Below are positions 1 to 6,440 of a stretch of 64,000 nucleotides of DNA, piece by piece. Origin of the DNA: Pseudoalteromonas luteoviolacea S2607 (lineage in GTDB: Bacteria > Pseudomonadota > Gammaproteobacteria > Enterobacterales > Alteromonadaceae); NCBI RefSeq assembly GCF_001625575.1, contig NZ_AUXV01000018.1, positions 49,655 through 113,654 of the forward strand, given 5' to 3'. Within the stretch, counting starts at the first letter, position 1. Each line of letters begins with the position of its first letter. Below the pieces are notes generated by a model, which saw nothing but the letters and a program-made list of their open reading frames with translations, was not told where the DNA came from and did no database searches. The translations under genes were made by a program, and so were the position numbers.

Positions 1-318
1 TACTTCTGCTAAAAAATCACCATTATATATGATGTTTGTAATAGGCTTCCCTCTGGTTTGTGTAGTTTTATTGTAATATATTTCTGAGCCATCCTTGAAC
101 TTGAATGATTTCGGTGCTGAAATTCTACTGACTTCAATTTCATGGTTGTCGTAGTAGGTTTTTTTAAATACATCCCCAGAGAATATTGTTTTTTTATTTC
201 TCTTGAGTTGTATTTGAAGTGATTTTTTTATTGAGTAGTCTAATCCTGCACTATCATTGATTTTATATCTTGTATGAAATAGTAGCCAATTTGCTTTTCT
301 AACCTTTATTTTTATCAT
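1..318 (-). CDS. Hypothetical protein, tandem paralogue (3' end cut by window edge)
   Basis: I translated this strand directly. An ATG at 318 opens a frame that runs without a stop to base 1, so the C-terminus lies outside the window. The product begins MIKIKVRKANWL and carries GLDYSIK, FSGDVFKKTYY, EVSR and APKSFKFKDGS. These align along the whole length with the neighbouring 145-residue protein at 365-802 (GLNYSIK, FEGDVLKKTYF, EVSR, APKTFKFKDDS). The two are clearly duplicates that have diverged. The gene is AT-rich and lysine-rich and has no signal peptide or membrane segment. I do not recognise the family. The gap to its paralogue is 46 bases, so the two probably share a transcript. Confidence 0.72.
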   Translation of the reverse strand, partial: MIKIKVRKANWLLFHTRYKINDSAGLDYSIKKSLQIQLKRNKKTIFSGDVFKKTYYDNHEIEVSRISAPKSFKFKDGSEIYYNKTTQTRGKPITNIIYNGDFLAEV

Positions 319-364
319 TTTTAGTCTGTTGATTTTTAAGTTGTAAAAATGGTTTTATTGTGGT

Positions 365-802
365 TTATATTTTTTCAAAATTATAATCGTGCATGAATGA
401 AAACATTACTTTGTCGGCGATTTCTTTGTCATCAGAGAATATTTTTATATTCCATGAGTCATGTAACTTTAACCAGTTGTAACGATAACTTACTTCAGCT
501 AAGAACTTGCCTTTATATAAAATCTTTCTAGTCAGAGTGCCGTTAGTTTTTGTCGCTCTACAATAATCTATATCAGAGTCATCTTTAAATTTGAAAGTTT
601 TAGGTGCATAGCGTCGACTTACTTCCACTTCGCAACCTTCAAAGTAGGTCTTTTTTAATACATCGCCTTCAAAGATTGATTTTTTGCCTCTTTCAAGTGT
701 GGTTTCTATTGAATCTTTAATTGAGTAGTTCAGGCCTACATTATCCTCTACTACATACCGGGTAAAAAACCAATCCATTCTTCGAATCGTAACATTAATC
801 AT
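365..802 (-). CDS. Hypothetical small protein, paralogue of its downstream neighbour
   Basis: A 145-residue basic, soluble protein that I cannot assign to a family. It has no signal peptide or transmembrane segment. Its centre carries GDVLKKTYFEG, EVEVSRRYAPKTFKFKDD and ILYKGKFLAEVSYRYNW. The whole protein except the C-terminal 40 residues can be matched to the partial protein at 1-318, so this is a tandem duplication. The ATG at 802 has a weak AGG-type ribosome site about 9 bases upstream. It sits at the far end of an AT-rich segment with integrase and transposase remnants, which suggests horizontal acquisition. Duplicated small cytosolic genes sometimes encode immunity proteins, but nothing here shows a partner toxin. 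Confidence 0.7.
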   Translation of the reverse strand: MINVTIRRMDWFFTRYVVEDNVGLNYSIKDSIETTLERGKKSIFEGDVLKKTYFEGCEVEVSRRYAPKTFKFKDDSDIDYCRATKTNGTLTRKILYKGKFLAEVSYRYNWLKLHDSWNIKIFSDDKEIADKVMFSFMHDYNFEKI

Positions 803-953
803 TCTTATACCTAGCTGATAATTATCGAGACCTTGTGAGATTTATAAAATGATAACTGTTATTTTTCGCTAAACTTTAAAAAAATCACTGAATTAAAAGG
901 CTGAAAACCTATCATGAGTAACTTAGTTGGATTATATTTTTTTTCATTACAAA

Positions 954-1241
954 TCAATATTGATATGCCGTCAACTGATTTAATATCACTGCATCTTCAC
1001 AATGGCTTGCAAATGTATGTCGCATGACATGAGTGCATTGGCCATTTGGTAGTTGGTTACCAGCTCTGTTGATAGCTCGCTCGAATGCCTTTCTAGAGTC
1101 GATGAATAGTCGGCCTGTCTTTTTGGGTATCACTTCGTATAGTGATTGACTGATTGGTACGCTGCGATTCTTTTTGCCTTTGGTGTTTACGAAAGTGACT
1201 TTGTACGTCTTACCGGATTTGATTACATGGGAACCGTGCAA
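954..1241 (-). pseudogene. Phage-type tyrosine integrase remnant with internal deletion
   Basis: The fragment carries NTKGKKNRSVPIS, GRLFIDSRKAFERAI and THVMRHTFASH. These match the catalytic domain of SAM-like phage/island integrases, including the H-x-x-R box (HVMRH). Immediately after HTFASH the sequence jumps to EDAVILN, which resembles the extreme C-terminal tail of the same family (HLEDAV-x-NPL). About 40 residues holding the second LGH histidine and the catalytic tyrosine are therefore missing, apparently by in-frame deletion. The N-terminal half is missing too, and the TTG at 1241 is not a natural start. It cannot be an active recombinase. It is likely the relic of an element that used the nearby ssrA gene or another site. 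Confidence 0.8.
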
Positions 1242-1270
1242 ACTAGGAAATATATGGGACAGGCACAGTT

Positions 1271-1529
1271 TTGTTCAATTTTGTTTTGGAAGTTTGGGCT
1301 GCTAAAAAGAGCATAAAGCTTGAGCTTATTAAGCTAGGGAGTCCTTATCAGAACGGTTTTGTTGAGCGATTTAATTGCAGCTATCGAGAACAAGTATTGG
1401 TTTATATCTGTTTGAGTCACTTCGGCAGGTTCGTGACATTACAGATAAATGGTTAGATATTTATAATTTGAACGGCCTCACGATGCGTTAGGAGAGTAAA
1501 CTCCAATGGGCTATCTTGAGGCAGCATAA
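1271..1529 (+). mobile_element. IS3-family transposase OrfB remnant (C-terminal part)
   Basis: The readable frame contains KKSIKLELIKLGSPYQNGFVERFN, typical of the rve integrase core of IS3-family OrfB around its last catalytic glutamate (FVERFN). The following bases, read with shifts, give LFESL-RQVRDITDKW-LDIYN and then ERPHDALGE, a stop, and TPMGYLEAA ending at 1529. This is the normal OrfB C-terminus broken by at least two frameshifts and one nonsense codon. The N-terminal two thirds, OrfA and recognisable terminal inverted repeats are absent. It abuts the integrase relic on the opposite strand, so the two decayed elements are nested or joined by deletion. Confidence 0.82.
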
Positions 1530-1550
1530 CTCTACTAATGAACTCTACTA

Positions 1551-1576
1551 AAGCTGGCAACCAAAACCAGCTTCTT
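1551..1576 (-). terminator. Hairpin after nucleoside hydrolase gene
   Basis: A 7-bp inverted repeat, AAGCTGG at 1551-1557 and CCAGCTT at 1567-1573, lies 24 bases past the stop codon of the minus-strand nucleoside hydrolase gene. The T-run on the minus side is short (TTTAG), so termination may be weak. Confidence 0.4.
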
Positions 1577-1596
1577 TATGGTCTGGCTAAACAAAC

Positions 1597-2553
1597 CTAA
1601 TTGCTACAAATGATATCGAAGTAATGTTGATTGAATACTTCAGGTTTCACGTTGATTGCGATTGTTTGTTTTGGTTTTGTAGCCCATTCATCAATTGGAA
1701 AAACTCGCTCTGAACTTTTATATAAAGTGTGACCTTTTGCGGGTCCTTCAGTTATGACTCGTATGTGTCCTTGCTTTGTCGTAAAAATTTCGGGTGTGAC
1801 TAAGTACATGATTGCCGAGGAGTCATGTACGTAAAATCCATCTAGGCCAAGGTCATCATAGTAAAACTTTGCATAAAAACGTGTAATGTCATAAATAAAT
1901 TGGCCGTATGTTGGACTGTGAGTTCTAACTTTCTCTAAATACGCATTTGACATCAAGGTTTGTTGAGTAACATCTAACCCAACAATGGTGACAGGCCAAT
2001 CTGCATTGATAACGATGTCTGCCGCAAGAGGGTCTCCGTAAACATTCGCTTCTGCAAATGGTGTCAGATTGCCAGTATGGCCATTATGTCCAAAGGCACC
2101 ACCCATAATGATGACCTCTTTTACTAGCTTTCCGATTTCAGGCGCTTTCTGAATTGCCAGCGCTAAATTCGTGAGCCTGCCTACTGCAACTAACGTGATT
2201 TCTCCCGGGTGTTTTTTAACTGTTTCAATAATATAATCATGTGCGATGAGGGGTGATAAGTTTGTATTTATGTGGTCTGGTATCTCAATATTACCCAAAC
2301 CATTATCTCCATGCACAAGGGTTGCAGGCTCTGTTTTAACTTGATCTAGCGGTGTATTGACGCCCTGAGCAACCTCAGCAAGCATACCAAACTTTTGTTT
2401 TAAATAAAGTGCATTGCGGGTTGTGTTTTCTATACTTGCATTGCCAAAAGTTGTTGTAATTCCAACTACTTCAATATCCTGACAGGCATGTGCGAGTAGA
2501 AGTGCCATTGCGTCGTCAATACCTGGGTCTGTATCAAATATTATTTTTTTCAT
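1597..2553 (-). CDS. Nucleoside hydrolase (IunH/RihB type)
   Basis: Inosine-uridine-preferring nucleoside hydrolase that would split ribonucleosides into ribose and free base in nucleoside salvage. The N-terminus after the chosen start is MKKIIFDTDPGIDDAMALLLA, the family hallmark in which the aspartate cluster (DTDPGIDDA) binds Ca2+ and the ribose. Further conserved blocks are VAVGRLTNLA, EVIIMGGA and a C-terminal FYVHDSSA, where HD supplies another metal ligand. The length of 318 residues is normal. I chose the ATG at 2553 because GAGGA lies 7 bases upstream; an upstream ATG at 2583 would add ten uncharacteristic residues. It is a single gene between mobile-element debris and a relic frame, probably cargo of the accessory segment. 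Substrate preference cannot be read from sequence. Confidence 0.93.
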   Translation of the reverse strand: MKKIIFDTDPGIDDAMALLLAHACQDIEVVGITTTFGNASIENTTRNALYLKQKFGMLAEVAQGVNTPLDQVKTEPATLVHGDNGLGNIEIPDHINTNLSPLIAHDYIIETVKKHPGEITLVAVGRLTNLALAIQKAPEIGKLVKEVIIMGGAFGHNGHTGNLTPFAEANVYGDPLAADIVINADWPVTIVGLDVTQQTLMSNAYLEKVRTHSPTYGQFIYDITRFYAKFYYDDLGLDGFYVHDSSAIMYLVTPEIFTTKQGHIRVITEGPAKGHTLYKSSERVFPIDEWATKPKQTIAINVKPEVFNQHYFDIICSN

Positions 2554-2658
2554 TAGATTCCTCATGCATTTAGAACGATACAAAAGCTATCATAACATTA
2601 CATGTGTCAGCATATCACTTACATCATCTTATTATTTAAATCGGCAGAACAATACTAG

Positions 2659-2923
2659 AGTAATATAGGGCAGGCAGGTTCTTATCTTGCTGACTTTGGT
2701 GATGTGAGCTTTACAGCTTTCGATCTAAAAATGATGGGATTCAACGTTAACTATTACAGCCCTCTCAGGTGCGCATTTCGAAGGGTCTTTTGTGTATACC
2801 GCTTTTTGCAAGCCAATTGATTACAACAAGATGCCTTTGCCTAAAGAGAATATGGAACACCGAGAGGGTGGGTTTGATTTGGGCTTCGGTTTTGGTTCAA
2901 ATAAAGAACAGAAAGGAGTTTAG
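2659..2923 (+). pseudogene. Frameshifted relic of an unrecognised gene
   Basis: Two adjacent frames look protein-coding and join end to end. From 2659 one frame reads SNIGQAGSYLADFGDVSF, then FDLKMMGFNVNYYSPL. Near 2762-2768 the sense passes to the next frame, SGAHFEGSFVYTAFCKPIDY, then MPLPKENMEHREGGFDLGFG, ending at a TAG at 2921-2923. Neither frame has a credible start with a ribosome site, and a stop (TAG at 2656-2658) precedes the first. One frameshift would restore a C-terminal domain of about 88 residues. I do not recognise the family. The last codons lie just before the start of the next small gene and contain its ribosome site, so the two were once co-transcribed. Confidence 0.5.
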
Positions 2924-2925
2924 CA

Positions 2926-3150
2926 ATGGATAAGGCTATTGAGTTTTCGAGAGGAAACATTGTGGCGCTCGTTTTGTTTTTTTCATTATGGACATGTCTA
3001 TATGCTGGAGTCGAATTATTCAAAACAATGGCAGACATTAAGTTTTTTACCAAGTGTGTTGATGAAGGCGCAGTGCAAATATTTGATGAATCTAAGGGGC
3101 GCGAGATTAGGGTGGAATGTAAAGTAAAGGGGGTATCATCAGAGTACTAG
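2926..3150 (+). CDS. Small single-span membrane protein, hypothetical
   Basis: A 74-residue protein starting at an ATG preceded by AAAGGAG 8 bases upstream, a strong ribosome site. Residues about 10-32 (GNIVALVLFFSLWTCLYAGVEL) form one hydrophobic segment. The remainder is a short soluble tail containing two cysteines (CVDEGAV and VECKVKG). It follows directly on the frameshifted relic, whose reading frame ends 2 bases before this start, so it was probably the last gene of that transcript. No family is recognised. It might be an accessory or immunity-like membrane peptide, but only the position suggests this. Confidence 0.55.
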   Translation: MDKAIEFSRGNIVALVLFFSLWTCLYAGVELFKTMADIKFFTKCVDEGAVQIFDESKGREIRVECKVKGVSSEY

Positions 3151-3264
3151 GAGAATAATCCATTTCTGATTTAGTGTATTTGCAGCCACACAGTGTTGTT
3201 TTTTTTAAAAATGCAGGGTCTAATTTAGATGTGGCTAATTAATTCTCCAAAGCAAGGAGTGAGA

Positions 3265-3972
3265 ATGGATATATTAAATAATTCTTGGTTAGTAGGGATT
3301 AGTACTGGAATACTTAGCGGGATTATAGTTTATTGGATTGTAAACTATCTATTTTCTCAACGAGATGAAAAACTATTAGCACAGAGTATTTTAAGTGCTA
3401 ATAGAGAGATCTTGTATGCTCTTCGTCCAGAGGTTTCGGAAAAGCATATGCCGAGTTCTGAGGTTGTAGATTCATTGAGGAATGCAACAGCAAGGAAATA
3501 TAATTTAGAGTCGTACCTTCTCTATGATATTAAAAGTATCTCGGAAGAGTTAATAAAGGAGATTATGGACTCTAGCTTTATTTCTTCAGAAGTAAAGATA
3601 CAGCACTGTAATGCTTTAAAGGAGCTGTCAAAGTCGGCTAGAGAGGAGGAAGTATCTGAGCAACAAAAAAATGAAAGGCTTGTAAATGATGTTGTGTATA
3701 AAGATAAACTAGTAGTTCTTTTTAGTTTAATTATAGCGATGTTTACTGGTCTATTCTCTCTTTATGCATACTTATCCACTTCTATGTCTTCGCCTTCACC
3801 TTTGACTTTAGTAGATTTAGTTTCTAAAACTGTACTTCCTATTGCAATTATAATAGTAGGTGCAGTCATGCTGTTGAATTTAGTGATAGTTGGATATGAC
3901 TTAAAGCACAAGAGGCTGCGTAAAAACCTTCGTGTTCAAGAGCCCGGCAATAGTGAAGGCAGTAGTAAATAG
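3265..3972 (+). CDS. Hypothetical three-span membrane protein, first gene of a two-gene cassette
   Basis: A 235-residue protein that I cannot assign. An N-terminal hydrophobic segment lies at about residues 8-29 (LVGISTGILSGIIVYWIVNYLF). A charged soluble stretch of about 120 residues rich in Glu, Lys and Ser follows. Two more membrane segments lie at about 153-175 and 190-213, and the tail is basic. The ATG at 3265 was chosen because AGGAGTGAGA precedes it; an in-frame ATG at 3229 lacks a ribosome site. Its TAG stop shares one base with the GTG of the next gene (TAGTG), so the two are translationally coupled and probably form one system. The composition is markedly AT-rich compared with genes right of ssrA. 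Confidence 0.68.
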   Translation: MDILNNSWLVGISTGILSGIIVYWIVNYLFSQRDEKLLAQSILSANREILYALRPEVSEKHMPSSEVVDSLRNATARKYNLESYLLYDIKSISEELIKEIMDSSFISSEVKIQHCNALKELSKSAREEEVSEQQKNERLVNDVVYKDKLVVLFSLIIAMFTGLFSLYAYLSTSMSSPSPLTLVDLVSKTVLPIAIIIVGAVMLLNLVIVGYDLKHKRLRKNLRVQEPGNSEGSSK

Positions 3973-4748
3973 TGATAGAAATTAAACCCCCCAGAGAAAG
4001 AGAGCTTTCAAATGGCCTGCAAAGGCAACGAAGAAACGTAATTTTGTCTTCTGTCGCTGTTGTGTTGTTTTTATCCCTCGGACTAGAGTTGGAGAAAATT
4101 AGCATACTAGGCAACTCTGCAAAAATTGTTAACACACAGTCTGTACCAATGTTTCTGATTGCCATTCATTTATATGTAACACTTAGATATTGGCAATATG
4201 ATAATGAGGAAAATAAAAGAGGTAGTGCAAGACTCGTATTTAACATAGATATCATAAGGTATGAGCTTAAATACCTTTATAAGGCCGCTCGGAAAAAGTT
4301 TTTAGTTCTAGACTGTGTAGATGGTTTTAACTTCATCTTTCCTAGATATGAGAACCTTTCACTTTATAGCGGTTGTAAGGAAAAAGGTAATAGTATTAGC
4401 AACCTATTTTTATCTAAAATTATTGTGATTGCTCAAATATACGGTGACGGTAAAAACAAACTATTTGAGAAGAATATAGAAGGATATAGTTTTGTTAAAG
4501 GTAAAAATGAAGGGTTATGTTGGAAGGTTATTGATAAACCAAAGCAACACCTTGATAGATCTGGAGTTTTTATTGAAAGCCATATTGAATTAAATATTTG
4601 GCTACTTATCTATTGTAGGGCCAAGGCTGTACGTAACTTTTTATTTGTAAATACTTACTTTTCAGATTATTGGCTACCTAAGATTCTTGCTAGTGCTGCA
4701 TTGTTGCTAGGGATACAAAAGGTAGTTCAAACAGTTTATTTTGTGTAG
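3972..4748 (+). CDS. Hypothetical membrane protein, second gene of a two-gene cassette
   Basis: A 258-residue protein beginning at a GTG that overlaps the preceding stop codon by one base. A basic N-terminus (LQRQRRN, about residues 16-22) leads into two hydrophobic segments at about 23-43 and 57-73, separated by a short loop and followed by RYWQYDNEENKRG. The rest is a soluble basic domain of about 150 residues. A final hydrophobic stretch at about 237-255 (ILASAALLLGIQKVVQTVYFV) may be a third membrane span. I see no catalytic signature. It is AT-rich and rich in Lys, Asn and Ile, unlike the core genes nearby. It probably works with the preceding membrane protein; its function is unknown. 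Confidence 0.68.
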   Translation: MIEIKPPRERELSNGLQRQRRNVILSSVAVVLFLSLGLELEKISILGNSAKIVNTQSVPMFLIAIHLYVTLRYWQYDNEENKRGSARLVFNIDIIRYELKYLYKAARKKFLVLDCVDGFNFIFPRYENLSLYSGCKEKGNSISNLFLSKIIVIAQIYGDGKNKLFEKNIEGYSFVKGKNEGLCWKVIDKPKQHLDRSGVFIESHIELNIWLLIYCRAKAVRNFLFVNTYFSDYWLPKILASAALLLGIQKVVQTVYFV

Positions 4749-5017
4749 CGTTTAAAAGTAGTATGGCGAAGCCATGGCAAACATTCCAGAAAGCTAAAGG
4801 GGGCAGTTTGGATCTCTAAAAGCTTTGGTAAAAATTGGGTTCAATACCAACCTAAAGGTGCAGCTAACAACTGCACTTTCTTTCCCTGTTATAATTACCA
4901 CTCTGACAAACCACTTGTATTTTTGTTTTAGCGACAGCCTGTCACGGCGAGTGACCGCCCCGCGAGGGAAGGGTTTTGAAAATATGTGGTCAGAATGTGG
5001 ACACTGTTTCGCAGGCA

Positions 5018-5056
5018 CAAAAAAGCCAGTTAAAGAAGTTCTCTAACTGGCTGTTT
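5018..5056 (-). terminator. Rho-independent terminator of ssrA
   Basis: Read on the minus strand, the stem AGCCAGTTA (5052-5044) pairs with TAACTGGCT (5032-5024) and is followed directly by a T-run (complement of the A-run at 5019-5024). It lies 15 bases past the tmRNA 3' end and is a strong intrinsic terminator. Confidence 0.88.
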
Positions 5057-5070
5057 TATAACACTTAATG

Positions 5071-5427
5071 TGGTGGAGCTGGGGGGATTTGAACCCCCGT
5101 CCAGAAAGCGTCGACCCTCGGTCCTACATGTTTAGTATCGTCTATTAGTTAACCTTTAGCTCTCGGACGAACACGATAGATAAAGGCGAGGCCGCTTCAA
5201 TTTAACCCTTCAACCCCGGCCAGGGTTTCCGTAGCGATCTTGTGTGGGGTGACACTCCAGAACCAGAACCACAAGCATTTCTTGGAGGAGTGCTAGCGGG
5301 CTATTATGCCGCTAGAGCGTAGTTATCGTCGTTTGCGATTACTTTAAATGCGGCTTTTTTACGAGGCCAACCGCCCCTCGACATGCACCTCAGGCTTCAT
5401 GAATCCTGTCGAATCCTAATCAGCCCC
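5071..5427 (-). ncRNA. ssrA: tmRNA (SsrA)
   Basis: Transfer-messenger RNA that rescues stalled ribosomes and tags the unfinished protein. On the minus strand the 5' end is GGGGCTGATTAGGATTCGAC and the 3' end is a tRNA-like T-arm with GGTTCAAATCC, finishing in GCTCCACCA. The 5' GGGGCTG pairs with the 3' CAGCTCC to form the Ala-type acceptor stem. The internal tag frame at 5336-5304 reads GCA AAC GAC GAT AAC TAC GCT CTA GCG GCA TAA, giving ANDDNYALAA. It has its own promoter and terminator. tmRNA 3' ends are common integration sites for genomic islands, and the downstream side here (below 5,070) is the AT-rich accessory segment. Confidence 0.97.
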
Positions 5428-5447
5428 TGAAATCTTTCATTCAGTAC

Positions 5448-5475
5448 ATAATAACTTTACTACACTTTTGAGCAA
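5448..5475 (-). promoter_or_regulatory. Candidate sigma-70 promoter of ssrA
   Basis: On the minus strand, TTGCTC (5475-5470) and TATTAT (5453-5448) are spaced by 16 bases. The start would fall near 5440, about 13 bases before the mature tmRNA 5' end, consistent with a short leader removed by RNase P. Confidence 0.5.
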
Positions 5476-5681
5476 AGTTGTTATTTTCCGGCATTGTAGC
5501 CCTAATATATTGGCTTAGCAACAGTTTTTACGTGCAATGCGGTGTAGATGGCGCTGATTGCTGGTTTACTGACCGCTTTGACGTCAAAGTATTCGGTTTG
5601 GTTTATCCCTTCTGTGTTTAAGCTTGAATTTTGGTCGCGCTATAGTGGGATTCTCATATTGTTTTTCGAGTATAAAACGAC

Positions 5682-5698
5682 GGGGGTTTGAAACCCCC
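5682..5698 (-). terminator. Palindromic GC hairpin, T-arm-like
   Basis: GGGGGTTT and AAACCCCC flank a single G, making a near-perfect palindrome 35 bases past the stop of the minus-strand gene starting at 6392. It may terminate that gene, but no good T-run follows. With its flanks (5679-5705, plus strand) it matches the tmRNA T-arm end at about 22 of 27 positions, in inverted orientation. That could be coincidence or a relic of an attachment site. The rest of the 305-base gap between ssrA and that gene holds the ssrA promoter and nothing else that I can identify. Confidence 0.45.
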
Positions 5699-5732
5699 TA
5701 GCTAGTCTGTGTTTTTAATGGTTTTGTAACAG

Positions 5733-6392
5733 CTACAAGGCGTGCTGTTTAAATCGGTTAACCCAATCTACGTTATTGAGTTGTTTAAGCTGAGCATCAG
5801 TTAAAAACTCGCTAAGTTGCTTCGACTTTAATTGGTTGAGTTCTGCTATTTTATTAGCTAAATCATCAAACGTCGGGTAGGTCTCTTGGTCGGTGATCAC
5901 GTGCGCTACTTCGATAAAGTTATCCCTGAGCGTAGAAAACAGGCGCTGTTGTTGTGTACTTGTCAAATCATGACTTTGCGACACATGGTCGACCATCAAT
6001 TGTGCTTTTTTATCAGCGTCTTCGTAAAGCGTCGAGAAATACTTTTCCTCCCACTGTGTTCGACCGGCCAAAAATGCTAGGTGTTCTCTATTTTGTTTTT
6101 CGATACGTGTATTAATAGGTGTTATGGCTTGTGAGGGTTTAGCAGCAGAGTTATTAACTTGCAGTTTTTTCACTAGGTGTTCGATGTGTGACACTCGGGT
6201 TTGTATAGCTTGTACTTCATTATTTAAGTTTGTTTGTGCAGGAGGCCTCAACAGTTCTGCGTGTTGTAGCATGTTTTCGAGTGAATTAATTCGTGTAGAA
6301 AGGGCTGTTACCTGAATATGCGTGAGCACATTGGTTAAGATCAGAGCTAAGATAGAAAATATAAATAGGTATCGTATTTTGTTGCTGAGCAT
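5733..6392 (-). CDS. Membrane-anchored coiled-coil protein, hypothetical
   Basis: A 219-residue protein with one N-terminal membrane span (about residues 5-25, YLFIFSILALILTNVLTHIQV). A predicted coiled coil follows (TRINSLENML then NEVQAIQTRVSHIEHLVKKL, about 32-80), and then a soluble helical domain rich in Gln, Asp and Leu. The ATG at 6392 is preceded by AAGGAAG with 7-base spacing and was preferred to the in-frame ATG at 6413, which lies inside a hairpin. Topology predicts a periplasmic domain on an inner-membrane anchor. The gene lies 48 bases downstream of the DUF5648 gene on the same strand and may be its co-transcribed partner. I recognise no family. Confidence 0.72.
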   Translation of the reverse strand: MLSNKIRYLFIFSILALILTNVLTHIQVTALSTRINSLENMLQHAELLRPPAQTNLNNEVQAIQTRVSHIEHLVKKLQVNNSAAKPSQAITPINTRIEKQNREHLAFLAGRTQWEEKYFSTLYEDADKKAQLMVDHVSQSHDLTSTQQQRLFSTLRDNFIEVAHVITDQETYPTFDDLANKIAELNQLKSKQLSEFLTDAQLKQLNNVDWVNRFKQHAL

Positions 6393-6409
6393 GAAACTTC
6401 CTTGATGGC

Positions 6410-6432
6410 GCATCGATACATAGTATCGATGC
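6410..6432 (-). terminator. Perfect intercistronic hairpin
   Basis: GCATCGATAC (6410-6419) and GTATCGATGC (6423-6432) form a perfect 10-bp stem with a three-base loop. It lies 8 bases past the DUF5648 stop and 17 bases before the start of the next gene. There is no T-run, so it is better read as an attenuator or mRNA-stabilising hairpin than a full terminator. Confidence 0.5.
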
Positions 6433-6440
6433 TGGCAGGA

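Noticed and set aside
4825..5046. Open frames over the ssrA flank on both strands
   Set aside because: They have no ribosome site or protein-like composition and run into the ssrA terminator.
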